Shown here: positions 34,396 to 43,542 of the stretch, piece by piece
How positions within the stretch are numbered: the stretch's first letter is position 1
Layout: every line of letters begins with the position of its first letter
NCBI GenBank assembly: GCA_023150835.1
Contig: JAKLKB010000016.1
Location: 6,003 to 70,002 of the forward strand
Origin: Myxococcota bacterium
GTDB lineage: Bacteria; Myxococcota_C; UBA6777
Length of the DNA: 64,000 nt
Reading direction: 5' to 3'
Program-made: the position numbers and the translations under genes
The notes under the pieces: generated by a model
Databases searched by the model: none
Told to the model about the DNA's origin: nothing
What the model saw: the letters and a program-made list of their open reading frames with translations, nothing else

Positions 34396-35922
34396 ATGAC
34401 GACTTGGTCGAATGGCTATCGAACCGATGTCACTTATACACACGGTGTGTATCGAGAGATGACCCCGTTGCTTTTGGATTATGCTTCTTTGTGCCGAGGA
34501 TACTTGCCCTTGCGCGAAGAAGAAAGCTTTACTTTCTGCGAGCTTGGATGCGGACATGGCGTCACGACCAGCCTTTTGGCCGCCGCCAATCCTCAAAGCG
34601 CCTTTTACGCCAACGACTTCAACCCCAACCATATCGCCACCGCACGCCATACCACCCAAGTAGCGGGACTTTCCAATATCGACTTTTACGATGATAGCTT
34701 TCAAGATTTTCTCCATGCTGATCTTCCGACTTTTGATTATATCGTTTTGCATGGAGTCTATTCTTGGGTCGCCGAACGCGAACGCAAAGCCATCCAAGCC
34801 TTTATCGAAAAGAAGCTACGCCCCGGTGGATTGGTCTATATCAGCTACAACACGCTCCCGGGCTGGGCCGCCCTTATGCCGATGCGCCAACTGATGGTCC
34901 AATACGCACAACGCTCCACCGCCGCCACTTGGCCGCAAAAGGTCCAAGACGCCTACCACCAGATCAAAGACCTCGCCAACCGCGATGTCCGCTTCTTTGA
35001 AGCCAACCCCGCAGCACGCCAATGGATCACCGATATCGAAGGCTCCGACCTCAACTACCTCCCCCACGAATACCTCAACGCCGCTTGGGAACCCATGTAC
35101 TTCAGCCAGATCGCCCGCGAACTCGCCGAGGCCAAAGTCAGCTACCTCGGACCCGCCTCCCAACTCGATCAGCTCGACTTTCTGAACCTCAACAACAGCA
35201 CCATCGACGAACTCGCTTCCCTCCAAGATATCCCTTTCCGCGAAGATATCCGTGACTTCTACGTCAACCGCCGTTTTCGCAAGGATATCTTTGCGCGGGG
35301 CCTCTTTCCTCTCCCTGACGCCGAACAGATCGAATACCTTTCCTCGATGCGCTTTGTCCTCGCTGTCGCCCGTGAAACCGTCTCTTTGGAGCATCGCTTT
35401 ACTGTCGGAACCCTGACGCTGTTGGCCCATGTCTACGAACCCATCGTCGATCTTCTTGCCCAAGGCCCCACATACCTCAGCGAGATCGTCGCCTTCATGC
35501 ACGAAAAAGGCGTCGAATCCAGCAAAGTCCACCAAGCACTGCGCTTGTTGACGGGCCTTGGCTACACCATGCCCCTTGTCTCCGAAGCCACCGTCGATGC
35601 TCGCAAACAAAGCACCGACCGCTTTAATTCCTTTGTCATCTACCGCTCTCGCTTTTATAGCCAGATCAACTACCTCGCTTCTCCTCTGACGGGTGGCCCT
35701 GTGCATCTTAGCCGCATCTCACAGCTTTTCTTACTCGCCGAACGCGAACAACGCGAACCCATCGACCTGATCTGGGGCCTGCTTTCTTCCCAAGGCCAAA
35801 CCATGATCAAAGACGGCGTAAGCCTCGAAACTCCCGAAGAAAATATCGCTTGGCTCCAAGAACTTCACGCCGAATTCCACCGCATGACCTTGCCTGCTCT
35901 GCATCGCCTTGGCATCGAATAG
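34396..35922 (+). CDS. SAM-dependent methyltransferase with regulatory domain (protein-lysine methyltransferase-like)
   Basis: 508 residues. The N-terminal class I fold shows SAM motif I ELGCGHG (49-55), ANDFNPNHIATAR (acidic loop) and DYIVLHGVYSW. Residues ~215-500 match the predicted methyltransferase regulatory region (RDFYVNRRFRKDIFARG, LSSQGQTMIKDG). From memory, rickettsial surface-protein lysine methyltransferases share this plan; that makes a protein-lysine target likely but not proven. ATG at 34396 with AAGGCAAG. It lies between two TPR genes and downstream of a Lys-rich repetitive protein, which is the obvious candidate substrate. Confidence 0.88.
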   Translation: MTTWSNGYRTDVTYTHGVYREMTPLLLDYASLCRGYLPLREEESFTFCELGCGHGVTTSLLAAANPQSAFYANDFNPNHIATARHTTQVAGLSNIDFYDDSFQDFLHADLPTFDYIVLHGVYSWVAERERKAIQAFIEKKLRPGGLVYISYNTLPGWAALMPMRQLMVQYAQRSTAATWPQKVQDAYHQIKDLANRDVRFFEANPAARQWITDIEGSDLNYLPHEYLNAAWEPMYFSQIARELAEAKVSYLGPASQLDQLDFLNLNNSTIDELASLQDIPFREDIRDFYVNRRFRKDIFARGLFPLPDAEQIEYLSSMRFVLAVARETVSLEHRFTVGTLTLLAHVYEPIVDLLAQGPTYLSEIVAFMHEKGVESSKVHQALRLLTGLGYTMPLVSEATVDARKQSTDRFNSFVIYRSRFYSQINYLASPLTGGPVHLSRISQLFLLAEREQREPIDLIWGLLSSQGQTMIKDGVSLETPEENIAWLQELHAEFHRMTLPALHRLGIE

Positions 35923-35927
35923 ACACC

Positions 35928-35985
35928 AACACGGGGCCAAGTGGGCCGTGACAAGGAAGCGGGCCGCTACCACGCCCCACAAAAT
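35928..35985. repeat. Interspersed hairpin repeat, family C
   Basis: AACACGGGGCCAAGTGGGC and CACGCCCCACA; degenerate copy. Directly downstream of the methyltransferase stop and upstream of the family-A copy at 36000. Confidence 0.55.
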
Positions 35986-35999
35986 AAGCCAACTGCATC

Positions 36000-36092
36000 A
36001 TACGATCTCCGCCTGTTTCGCACACGAAAAACGTAGAAACCCCCTGTGGCTGCCCGACCACAGGGCGTCTACAGCTTCTCTCGAATATCGTA
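36000..36092. repeat. Interspersed hairpin repeat, family A
   Basis: Starts ATACGATCTCCGCCTG and ends CTCTCGAATATCGTA; core CCCCCTGTGGCTGCCC with CAGGGCGTCTACAGC. Shortest clear copy (93 bp). Lies just upstream of the second TPR gene. Confidence 0.7.
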
Positions 36093-36123
36093 GAAGCCCC
36101 GTCCTAAAAAGAAAGAAAGCAAA

Positions 36124-36891
36124 ATGTCCGAATCCATCGAATCTTTACGCAAACGCGCAGCCGAAGCACTCCAAGTACGCGACCTTGAGACGGCCCGTCA
36201 ACTCTACGAAGAAGCTGCCGCTGAACAAGGCTTTGATATCCAAGCCACCTTACGACAAGGTCTGATGCTTTTGGAAGGAAAGTCTTTTCAAGAAGCCGTC
36301 GCGCTTTTGCTGCGTGTCGTCGAAGCCTGCCCGCTCGAAGTGGATGCTTTGCTTGGTCTGACACGCGTCTCGCTTTTTCTCGGTCGCCTCCAAGACGCCG
36401 AAAACTACCTCGTCGGAGCCAAACATCTCGCCCCTGAACACGGGGTGGTGTACGCCCTACAAGGTCTTTTGCACGAGATCAAAGGTCAACTTGCCGAAGC
36501 CTTGGCTTGCGCAGAACAAGCCGCCGCCCTTCAACCCAACGACTTCCTTGTCTCCTTCAATTATGGCCGACTCTTGGGCCAAGATCGCCGTTACGAACAG
36601 GCTGCCGAACAACTCTTACAAGCCATTAAACAAAAGCCTGATAGCTACGAAGCCCATTACGCGCTGGGCATTACCTACGTCCAACGCGGCCTTTTGACAT
36701 CCGCCATCGCGATCTTTGAGACCGCCCTCAAACTCGCCCCCACCGATCCTGACGCTTACGCCACTCTCGCCGATGTCCTTGTCCGCGCCAATGATCCCGC
36801 CCAAGCCCGCGAAGTCCTTGACGAAGGCATCCGCTTTTGCGGCCCTCATCCCGGACTCCTCCAAAAACGCGACACCCTCCCAACCGCATAA
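36124..36891 (+). CDS. TPR-repeat protein (shorter paralog)
   Basis: 255 residues, about six TPR units (ARQLYEEAAAEQGFDIQATL, YEQAAEQLLQAIKQKPDSYEA, TDPDAYATLADVLVRANDPAQA). Soluble, no signal peptide. Clearly related to the N-terminal half of the protein at 32937-34322. ATG at 36124 after an AGAAAGAAAG purine tract. Probably part of the same functional group as the repetitive protein and methyltransferase, although two interspersed repeats separate it from them. Convergent with the gene at 36923. Confidence 0.88.
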   Translation: MSESIESLRKRAAEALQVRDLETARQLYEEAAAEQGFDIQATLRQGLMLLEGKSFQEAVALLLRVVEACPLEVDALLGLTRVSLFLGRLQDAENYLVGAKHLAPEHGVVYALQGLLHEIKGQLAEALACAEQAAALQPNDFLVSFNYGRLLGQDRRYEQAAEQLLQAIKQKPDSYEAHYALGITYVQRGLLTSAIAIFETALKLAPTDPDAYATLADVLVRANDPAQAREVLDEGIRFCGPHPGLLQKRDTLPTA

Positions 36892-36922
36892 ATCTTTTCG
36901 CCGTCCCAGTCCATCCTTGCGA

Positions 36923-38521
36923 TCAAAGATCGGTACATCCCGACAAGCATGAGACAGCTTGCGTTTGTGCAGCAGTAAAAGGCTTGTCTTTCAGCGGAAT
37001 CCTCGGTTGCTGTAGCAGGAGAACGACCACAGTCGTTCCCCCCAACAACACCAGAAGCCCACCGGCACCAAATAAGATATCTGCCGCGATCACTTTATGA
37101 TAACCATCCATCCACGGGCGGCTGATCTGCACAGCCGTCACCTCTGCGGCACTCACTTTCCCTTGGCTCTCTGCAAAGTCCTTCGATCCCAACGCACCCA
37201 GACCGATCCCTGTCCCGATCGCAAGAACCCCCACCCCCGCAACCACCCAACCCGCAACCAGCAGCGGAGAGATCGGTTTCGGCAGTGGTTTCGGGCGGCT
37301 TCGCGGCTTGGAGGCAAGCTGCAATGCCGCCAACATCGTGCGTGCGCTTTGCTGACGCGCAGCTGTTTTTGTGCTCTTGTGGGCGAGGTATCTTTGCAAC
37401 AGCACGATCGCCTGTTTTTGGGAAGGCGGTTTCTTTTCTTGCGCAAACACCCGCCCTCGCCAGTACAACAGCTCTCCTTGGATCTCCAAGACTTCTTTTC
37501 CCATCCCCTTCACTTCTTCTTCTGCTTCTCGAAAAAAAGAAAGAGCTTGCTCCCCTGCCCCTTCTCTTACCGCCTCGATTCCTCTTTGCATAAACAAGGT
37601 TGCGCTCTCGATCCGAACGACCTGTTCTTCTTCTTCGGCTTTTTTTTGCCAAAAGATCCGAAGTTCCTGTTTTTTGATTTTTTGCAGCAATTTTTTCGCA
37701 TTTTGATAAAGCAACAGCTTTTCCGAAGATCCGCCCGCAGTTTTGGCCTCCAATCGAAAAGAACGTGCTTCAAAAAGATGATACAACGAGCTTTTGGAGA
37801 CATCCTGATTTTTCCAGCCCAACACTAATTTATAACGCGGCAACCATCGCGTCATCTCCAAAAGCCGTTCTTTTTCAAAGGCTAAACCCAACATCCGCAA
37901 CACTTGCTCATGCGCAAGATGTTCCAATCGCGGAACCGAGGCTTTGACGGTCTTTTCTAGCGACTCAACTCGACCCACACTCGACTTCACATAACTTTCC
38001 CACAACTGCTTTGCTTGCGTCCAGTGTTCCCAACCTCCGATCGAATAATGGCAAAATCCTAAATAAAATCGTAAACCATTACGAAACGGTTCCCACTTTT
38101 CTTCTCGCGGCAACAAGATCCGAGCGCTTTGAAACAATTCCAGCGCCGCGTCGTATCTCTTTTCCGAATACGCTTGCATCCCTTTTGAATAGGCTTCGAT
38201 CGCTGGATGAGATTGCGCAAACGCACGCCCTGAATCCGATCCCACCCCAAACAAAAAAACGACAAAGCAACAGAAACGAAGCAGCCCACCAAAAAAGCCG
38301 CGCCCGCGCCCATCCAAGCGACACCGTTGTCTGTGTGGAAAACGCTGCTCTCTTCGCTGGTATGGGCCCAAAAGGGCGGCGCTCCCTTGCGGGGCGTGGA
38401 GCAGAGTCCCACAAAAACGGTCCAACCACGCCATCGCAAAACAACGCCGCGCTCGTTGTAACGTCCCCAAAAAGCAACTGCTTGTTTTTCTGTGCTTTAC
38501 TTGGTCGTTTTTCTGATTCAT
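36923..38521 (-). CDS. Helical exported protein with C-terminal membrane pair; 5' end altered by a repeat
   Basis: Up to 532 residues. From about residue 75 there is a signal segment (FCCFVVFLFGVGSDSGRAFA), then a TPR-like helical region (AIEAYSKGMQAYSEKRYDAALELF), Lys/Glu-rich coiled coil, a PKP-rich linker, and two hydrophobic segments separated by SAAEVTAVQISRPWMDGYHK, as in many myxobacterial TPR proteins. The first ~68 residues translate an interspersed family-C repeat, so the native start is uncertain: ATG 38521 (21 bp after the kinase stop, weak ribosome site) or a TTG at 38317 next to the signal segment. Likely cotranscribed with the upstream kinase. Confidence 0.75.
   Translation of the reverse strand: MNQKNDQVKHRKTSSCFLGTLQRARRCFAMAWLDRFCGTLLHAPQGSAALLGPYQRREQRFPHRQRCRLDGRGRGFFGGLLRFCCFVVFLFGVGSDSGRAFAQSHPAIEAYSKGMQAYSEKRYDAALELFQSARILLPREEKWEPFRNGLRFYLGFCHYSIGGWEHWTQAKQLWESYVKSSVGRVESLEKTVKASVPRLEHLAHEQVLRMLGLAFEKERLLEMTRWLPRYKLVLGWKNQDVSKSSLYHLFEARSFRLEAKTAGGSSEKLLLYQNAKKLLQKIKKQELRIFWQKKAEEEEQVVRIESATLFMQRGIEAVREGAGEQALSFFREAEEEVKGMGKEVLEIQGELLYWRGRVFAQEKKPPSQKQAIVLLQRYLAHKSTKTAARQQSARTMLAALQLASKPRSRPKPLPKPISPLLVAGWVVAGVGVLAIGTGIGLGALGSKDFAESQGKVSAAEVTAVQISRPWMDGYHKVIAADILFGAGGLLVLLGGTTVVVLLLQQPRIPLKDKPFTAAQTQAVSCLSGCTDL
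38366..38432. repeat. Interspersed hairpin repeat, family C, within a coding frame
   Basis: GGGCGGCGCTCCCTTGCGGGGCGTGGAGCAGAGTCCCACAAAAACG-type unit (same as 11085-11131). It is read through in the 5' part of the gene at 36923-38521, giving a non-conserved Arg/Gln-rich N-terminus, or else lies in its promoter if the TTG start is used. Confidence 0.65.
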
Positions 38522-38542
38522 GATCCGCCTATCAACAACATC

Positions 38543-40795
38543 TTATTCCTCAACAAACTGACACACCAACGGAGCCTCTTCTGGCGTCATAATCAGCGGA
38601 GCCACCAGATGCACTTCTTGTTCACGCACCGCCTTCCACACAAACGAGCAATGGCGCGTTCCTTTCCGAAAACGAAAGGAATAGTTTTTTCCCCAGCTTC
38701 CCCAAAAGATCGGTTTGCCTTTCAACCTGCGCTTTCCGTTGCGTCCTGTATAAAGCGCAAATCCTCTTTCGTTGGCTTTCCATTTGAGCGGCACTTGCGA
38801 CAGTTTGCGCATCTCTTGTTGCAGCGTCGCTCGTTCTTTTGCGCTCCATGTTCTCGCCTTTTGTAAAACGCCGAACCATCGACCCGCCTCTCGGCAATCG
38901 GCGCTTCCTGCGGGCAAGGCCAGCTTCTCGCAACCTGCTTTCTCTTTTGCACTTTGTGCCAAAAGACGCACCACTTCCACAAAAAGAGGGGTGTTTTCTT
39001 TGAACTTCTCTTTGATGGAGTGCAACAATTCGTATGCTTCTTTCCACTTTTTTTGTTTGATTTCTTGCTTTGCTCGCATAAGCAAGCCCGCCGAAGAAGG
39101 CGGCTCCACGGGCCGAACCGCTGCACGCATCGCGGATGGCCGAGCCTCCGCTACACGTACAAGCGCTGGCTGTTCTTCGCGCCGCTTTGCAGGCCGAATG
39201 TCTTGCCCGACAGGCTTTTTTCGCTCCAAGGCGTGATGTATCGCCCCTGTTTGTGGGGGTTTCTTGCTTGTTGCGTGGGATCGCTCAGACGGAGGCGTGG
39301 GGCGCACCGCCTCCATCCGCGAAAAACCACCCCACATCCAAAACAGCACTCCGCCTATCGCCACAGCGCCCAATCCGCCCAAGATCACGGTACTTCGGCG
39401 CGCCGAAGTCGGGACTTCCGCCAGAAAAGAATCATGCGGCGCGACCTTGGGTGGGCCAAACGGAAGCGAAGACGATGCCTGTGTGGGCGTATCTGTCGCC
39501 ACAGGTCGCTCTTTTGTTTGCTCCCAAAGCGAGTGACTTTCTCGATCAAAAGAAGCGGGTTTTTCTTCGGAAACAACCAAGATCCCCCCGCTTCTGCCCG
39601 ATGAATCTTCTGTTTGAGACGATCCCCGTTCCAACGTGGCTTGGGCCTGAACGGCTTTACGCTCCGAGGCCTGTCCTGTTCGCAGCGGCAATGTCGAACC
39701 GATCCAATCCTCGGCATCTCCCCCTTCTTCGGATCGGCTCGCTTCCCTCCCCTGTTGCACAGGCGCTTCCCTCCCCCGTTCCACAGGCAAAAAGACCACT
39801 TTGTGACTCGCGGATCTGGACGCTGGCTCAGAGAGCGAGCTTTTGTGGCTTGCGGATCTGGACGCTGGATCGGACAGTGAGCTTGTGAGTGCATCGCGAA
39901 ACGCCATCGCCGAGGGAAAGCGATCGTCAACATCTTTCGACAAAGCGCACGCCACCACCGATTCGAGCGCTTCTGAAAAAAAGGCTTCTGGACATAAGTC
40001 TCGAAGCATCGGTGCTTTTTCCGCACGATGCTTTTCTAAGATCTCTTGCGCACTGTTTCCATCAAACGGTAGATTCCCTGTCAAAGCCCAAGCCAACATC
40101 ACACCCGCCGCATAGATATCCGTCGCAGGCCCGATCTGCTGAAGATCGCCGCGCACTTGTTCTGGAGCCATAAAGAAGGGCGTCCCCATCATGATCCCCG
40201 AACGTGTCAATTGCTGCGTCGCTTCCGCCTTCGCGATCCCAAAGTCCAAGATCTTCACCATCTCCATCCCATGATGGTGGATCAACATGACGTTTTGAGG
40301 CTTTAGATCCCGATGCACGATGTTTTTTCGGTGGACGTATTGCAGGCCATCCAATAACTGCGCAAAGACCTTTTGCACTTTTTCTGACGGCAAACGCTTC
40401 TTGCTTTCCGCCTCCACGATCTGCTGTAGCGTCCGACCATCCAGCCATTCCATCACCAGATAATGCCCCAATCGCTCGATCCATCCGTACTCGAATGTCC
40501 TCACCACATGCGGATGCTGCATCTCTGTCTGTAGCTTGGCTTCGCGCTCAAAACGCGCCACGATCGTCGCTTGGTTGGTCAGTTCTTCACGCAACACCTT
40601 GATCGCAACAGGGATCTGCGTTTCATGGATACACCCTTGGTACACCGTACCGAATCCCCCCGAACTCAGCGGACGCACCAACCGATACGTTCCACCAAGT
40701 GTCTGGAGATACATACTACAGTTGCGGCAAAACAAACTGCCATTCAAGTTCGCTGTCTGGCAGTTTGGACATGCGAAAAGCTCATGGTTGCTCAT
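38543..40795 (-). CDS. Zinc-ribbon transmembrane Ser/Thr protein kinase
   Basis: 750 residues. N-terminal zinc ribbon CPNC...CRNC (9-26), then a complete Hanks-type kinase: SSGGFGTVY (glycine loop), VAIKVL, HRDLKPQNVML, DFGIAKA, MAPEQ. A Ser/Ala-rich linker with a duplicated SEPASRSASHK unit follows, one membrane segment (GGLGAVAIGGVLFWMW), a helical region, and a C-terminal beta domain beginning VPLKWKANERGF and ending in LVCQ. That domain also occurs in the kinases at 58137 and 60289. ATG 40795 chosen because it starts directly before the zinc ribbon. Divergent from the MopE-like gene at 41162. Confidence 0.92.
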   Translation of the reverse strand: MSNHELFACPNCQTANLNGSLFCRNCSMYLQTLGGTYRLVRPLSSGGFGTVYQGCIHETQIPVAIKVLREELTNQATIVARFEREAKLQTEMQHPHVVRTFEYGWIERLGHYLVMEWLDGRTLQQIVEAESKKRLPSEKVQKVFAQLLDGLQYVHRKNIVHRDLKPQNVMLIHHHGMEMVKILDFGIAKAEATQQLTRSGIMMGTPFFMAPEQVRGDLQQIGPATDIYAAGVMLAWALTGNLPFDGNSAQEILEKHRAEKAPMLRDLCPEAFFSEALESVVACALSKDVDDRFPSAMAFRDALTSSLSDPASRSASHKSSLSEPASRSASHKVVFLPVERGREAPVQQGREASRSEEGGDAEDWIGSTLPLRTGQASERKAVQAQATLERGSSQTEDSSGRSGGILVVSEEKPASFDRESHSLWEQTKERPVATDTPTQASSSLPFGPPKVAPHDSFLAEVPTSARRSTVILGGLGAVAIGGVLFWMWGGFSRMEAVRPTPPSERSHATSKKPPQTGAIHHALERKKPVGQDIRPAKRREEQPALVRVAEARPSAMRAAVRPVEPPSSAGLLMRAKQEIKQKKWKEAYELLHSIKEKFKENTPLFVEVVRLLAQSAKEKAGCEKLALPAGSADCREAGRWFGVLQKARTWSAKERATLQQEMRKLSQVPLKWKANERGFALYTGRNGKRRLKGKPIFWGSWGKNYSFRFRKGTRHCSFVWKAVREQEVHLVAPLIMTPEEAPLVCQFVEE
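39804..39886. repeat. Tandem duplication of about 39 nt in the kinase linker
   Basis: Two near-identical copies (TGTGACTCGCGGATCTGGAC- and TGTGGCTTGCGGATCTGGAC-type) encode the repeated SLSDPASRSASHK/SLSEPASRSASHK juxtamembrane linker. Confidence 0.8.
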
Positions 40796-41161
40796 GCAAA
40801 AGACGCCCTTTGTCCAAAAAGTACCGTGTGCGCGCTCTGCCTCCTGTGCGCCTTCGTTCTTGATCGTGTATGTGATCTTGCGTCGACTCCCCTCTCCTGC
40901 GCGAGTCGACACCTCCACAACACAAACACCCAACAAACGGACTTCCTCCTTGGAAGACTGTGTTTGTCTTTAGCACGCTCTGGTTTGTCTTGCCAAGTTG
41001 CTTGCTCTCTCCTTCTTGCAAAAAGTCCCTGCTCTCACCTGTTCTCCTCAGACAAAAAGCTCCATCGAAGCCCTCTGTTCTTCCGAGAAAAAAAGTTGCA
41101 CACCTTGCGGTGCGCGTATATCTTCGTGCGTCGTACTTCTTGACTTGGAGCTTTTTGTTCA
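40796..41161. other. Divergent intergenic region
   Basis: 366 bp between the kinase and the MopE-like gene. The first ~140 bp are open in the kinase frame. No repeat or clear promoter box found; this must hold the promoters for both genes. Confidence 0.5.
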
Positions 41162-43498
41162 ATGAAATCTGTGTGGCGGGTCTGTTGGCTGCTCTTGTGT
41201 TGGAACTTCTTGACGTGCGCCCCACCGCCACCTCCCGATCTGGATCTTTATCCCTGCGAACAAGACTCCGATTGCCAACTCCCCAACGGGCGGATACTTC
41301 AATGTTGCCAAGATCAAAGCCTTCGCCGATGTTGCGTCCCCAACCAAGACTATTGCTGTCGCTCGGATGGAAAGCCCCAGATCTGCCCGATATCTCCGCC
41401 TTATCCACCTCAAACACCTTGTCAAGACGGAAAGCTCTCTTTCGATGGCACCCGATGGAACCCTTGCCTTGGCGCTGTCTCTGAACAAAAAGAGCGCTGC
41501 AACGGCCTCGATGACGATTGCGACGGCCAGATCGACGAAGATTGGCCCCTCAAAGGCACCCGCTGTTTTGTCGGGCCTCCTCTCTCCAATTGCGAAGTCG
41601 GCGGGTCTTGGATCTGCGATCCTTCCGACCCAAACGAGCTGATCTGTTCTGCGCGGCAACCACTCACTTCTTCTGCAAGCATCGAGATCTGCGACAACAA
41701 AGACAACGATTGTGACGGAAGCGCTGAACAAAAAGCCTGCTATCCGCCTTCTTCAGGGCAATGCCCTTTCCCCGTCGACGCCAAACAAGAATGTTGCCGC
41801 TTCTTCGTTCGTAGCAGCGAGGAATGTGTGGGTTGCGTCCTTGCCCAAAACCAAACACCTTCTGATCGCTCTTCCGCTTATCTCTGTCACGGCCTTTGTC
41901 AGGCAGGCATACAACGTTGTTCCTCCGATCAAACCTTTGGCGAGTGCAACCAACCCATCCTCCCAAAGCCCGAAGAATGCGACAACAAAGACAACGACTG
42001 TGACGGCCTTGTCGACGAAGGTTGCCCATGCGATCAGATCGGCGCTTTCCGACCCTGTTATCAAGGACGCCCGGGAACCCTCGGATGGTCGGGAGATCCA
42101 CGCGATCCTCTTCGCCTTGCCTTGCTCTATACCTTTGGAACACTCGGACGTATCGGCGCAACCTGCCGATTTGGCATACAAAAGTGCATCGCAGACGCCA
42201 GCGGTCGACGCCGTTGGGATCACCAATGCGTCCAACAGATCACCAACGAAACCAAAGACTGCACCTCTCCCCAAACACCCGACAACAACTGCGATGGACA
42301 TGTGGACCCGCAAACCCCCTCTTGCCCTTGCACTGAGGGCACACAACGCCTCTGCTACACCGGCCCTATTGGAACTGAGTACAAAGGCATCTGTACAACA
42401 GGCACACAATCCTGCAAAGACGGTCGATGGACTTCTTGCGAGGGACAAAAAACCCCTTCGCTGCTTGAGATCTGCGGCAATCTCCAAGACGACAATTGCA
42501 ACGGGCTGATCGATGAGTTCTGTCCCTGCCAGCCAGAACAAACACCACTCTCTTGCTACACGGGACCCCCACAAACGCTCGACCCTTCCACCCAAAAACC
42601 GCGTGGAAACTGCAAAGCAGGGAAACAATCTTGTTTTAAAACCCCCGATGGTCGGAGTTATTGGGAAGCCAAGTGCGAAGGCCAGATCACGCCCACCCCA
42701 GAGTCTTGCAACGCCCAAGACGACGACTGCGACGGCCAAGTCGACAACATACACGTGCTCGACAACGACACCTTTCGCTCTGTACCGCTCCAACGCAGAT
42801 GCTCTTACATCGAACCCGATCCAGCCAAAAAGACCGAAGGCATCGGCCTTTGCAAAGCAGATTATCAGCAGTGCCGCGACGGCGCATGGACTCCTTGCCA
42901 AGGCGGCCAATCCCCCCGCCCCGATATCTTCGGACGCGCCTGCTCATCCGCCAGCACCAAAGAACCCGACACCAATTGCGACGGACTCAGCGAACCCTGT
43001 TGCCCGAACAATTGTAGTGCCGGAGACGAGTGTGCGCCTTGTGGCGTCTCCCGCTGCGAACGGAACTCTTGTAGCACCAAGTGCCCTGACAACTGCGCCT
43101 CCGACAACGACTGCCTCAAAACTGTTTGCGCGGACAAGATCTTTTGCATCAACAGCCGCTGCAACAGCCGACCCTACGCTTGTTCCGACACTCCTTGCTC
43201 TTCCAACAACGACTGCTACTGCCGCCCCAAATACAACCTCTGCCTCTTGGGGCGATGTGTTCACCCAGATATCTGCCCAACCACTTGCAGCCGCGACGAA
43301 GATTGCAACCAACACCCCGCCTGCCTAAGCCAACAACGCAACGAATGTGTCCAAGGTATTTGTGCCTCTCGTGAGCGTGGCTTTCCTGCTTGCCCAGCCC
43401 AATGCACCGATCACGAAGCCTGTCAAGTCCCCGCTTGTGGAGAACGCCTCGCTTGCCTCCAAGGCTCCTGCCAAAAAATCCCCCCACTCCCCCCCTAA
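41162..43498 (+). CDS. Lipoprotein with MopE-like Asp/Cys repeats
   Basis: 778-residue exported lipoprotein (lipobox FLTC, then a Pro run). It carries seven MopE-type repeats of the form CNGLDDDCDGQIDE, CDNKDNDCDGLVDE, DDNCNGLIDEFCP, which resemble calcium-binding Asp loops closed by disulfides. The C-terminal ~150 residues are small Cys knots of the type CSxDxDC (CPDNCASDNDCLKTVC, TCSRDEDCNQHPAC). The ATG at 41162 directly precedes the signal peptide; ribosome site TGGAG is rather far. Left-hand outer gene of the mirrored lipoprotein block and convergent with 43543. Likely surface-exposed, metal-dependent structure. Confidence 0.88.
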   Translation: MKSVWRVCWLLLCWNFLTCAPPPPPDLDLYPCEQDSDCQLPNGRILQCCQDQSLRRCCVPNQDYCCRSDGKPQICPISPPYPPQTPCQDGKLSFDGTRWNPCLGAVSEQKERCNGLDDDCDGQIDEDWPLKGTRCFVGPPLSNCEVGGSWICDPSDPNELICSARQPLTSSASIEICDNKDNDCDGSAEQKACYPPSSGQCPFPVDAKQECCRFFVRSSEECVGCVLAQNQTPSDRSSAYLCHGLCQAGIQRCSSDQTFGECNQPILPKPEECDNKDNDCDGLVDEGCPCDQIGAFRPCYQGRPGTLGWSGDPRDPLRLALLYTFGTLGRIGATCRFGIQKCIADASGRRRWDHQCVQQITNETKDCTSPQTPDNNCDGHVDPQTPSCPCTEGTQRLCYTGPIGTEYKGICTTGTQSCKDGRWTSCEGQKTPSLLEICGNLQDDNCNGLIDEFCPCQPEQTPLSCYTGPPQTLDPSTQKPRGNCKAGKQSCFKTPDGRSYWEAKCEGQITPTPESCNAQDDDCDGQVDNIHVLDNDTFRSVPLQRRCSYIEPDPAKKTEGIGLCKADYQQCRDGAWTPCQGGQSPRPDIFGRACSSASTKEPDTNCDGLSEPCCPNNCSAGDECAPCGVSRCERNSCSTKCPDNCASDNDCLKTVCADKIFCINSRCNSRPYACSDTPCSSNNDCYCRPKYNLCLLGRCVHPDICPTTCSRDEDCNQHPACLSQQRNECVQGICASRERGFPACPAQCTDHEACQVPACGERLACLQGSCQKIPPLPP

Positions 43499-43542
43499 GA
43501 CAACACTCGCATCTACTCACAAAAGCACGCCTTCCTGCCGAG

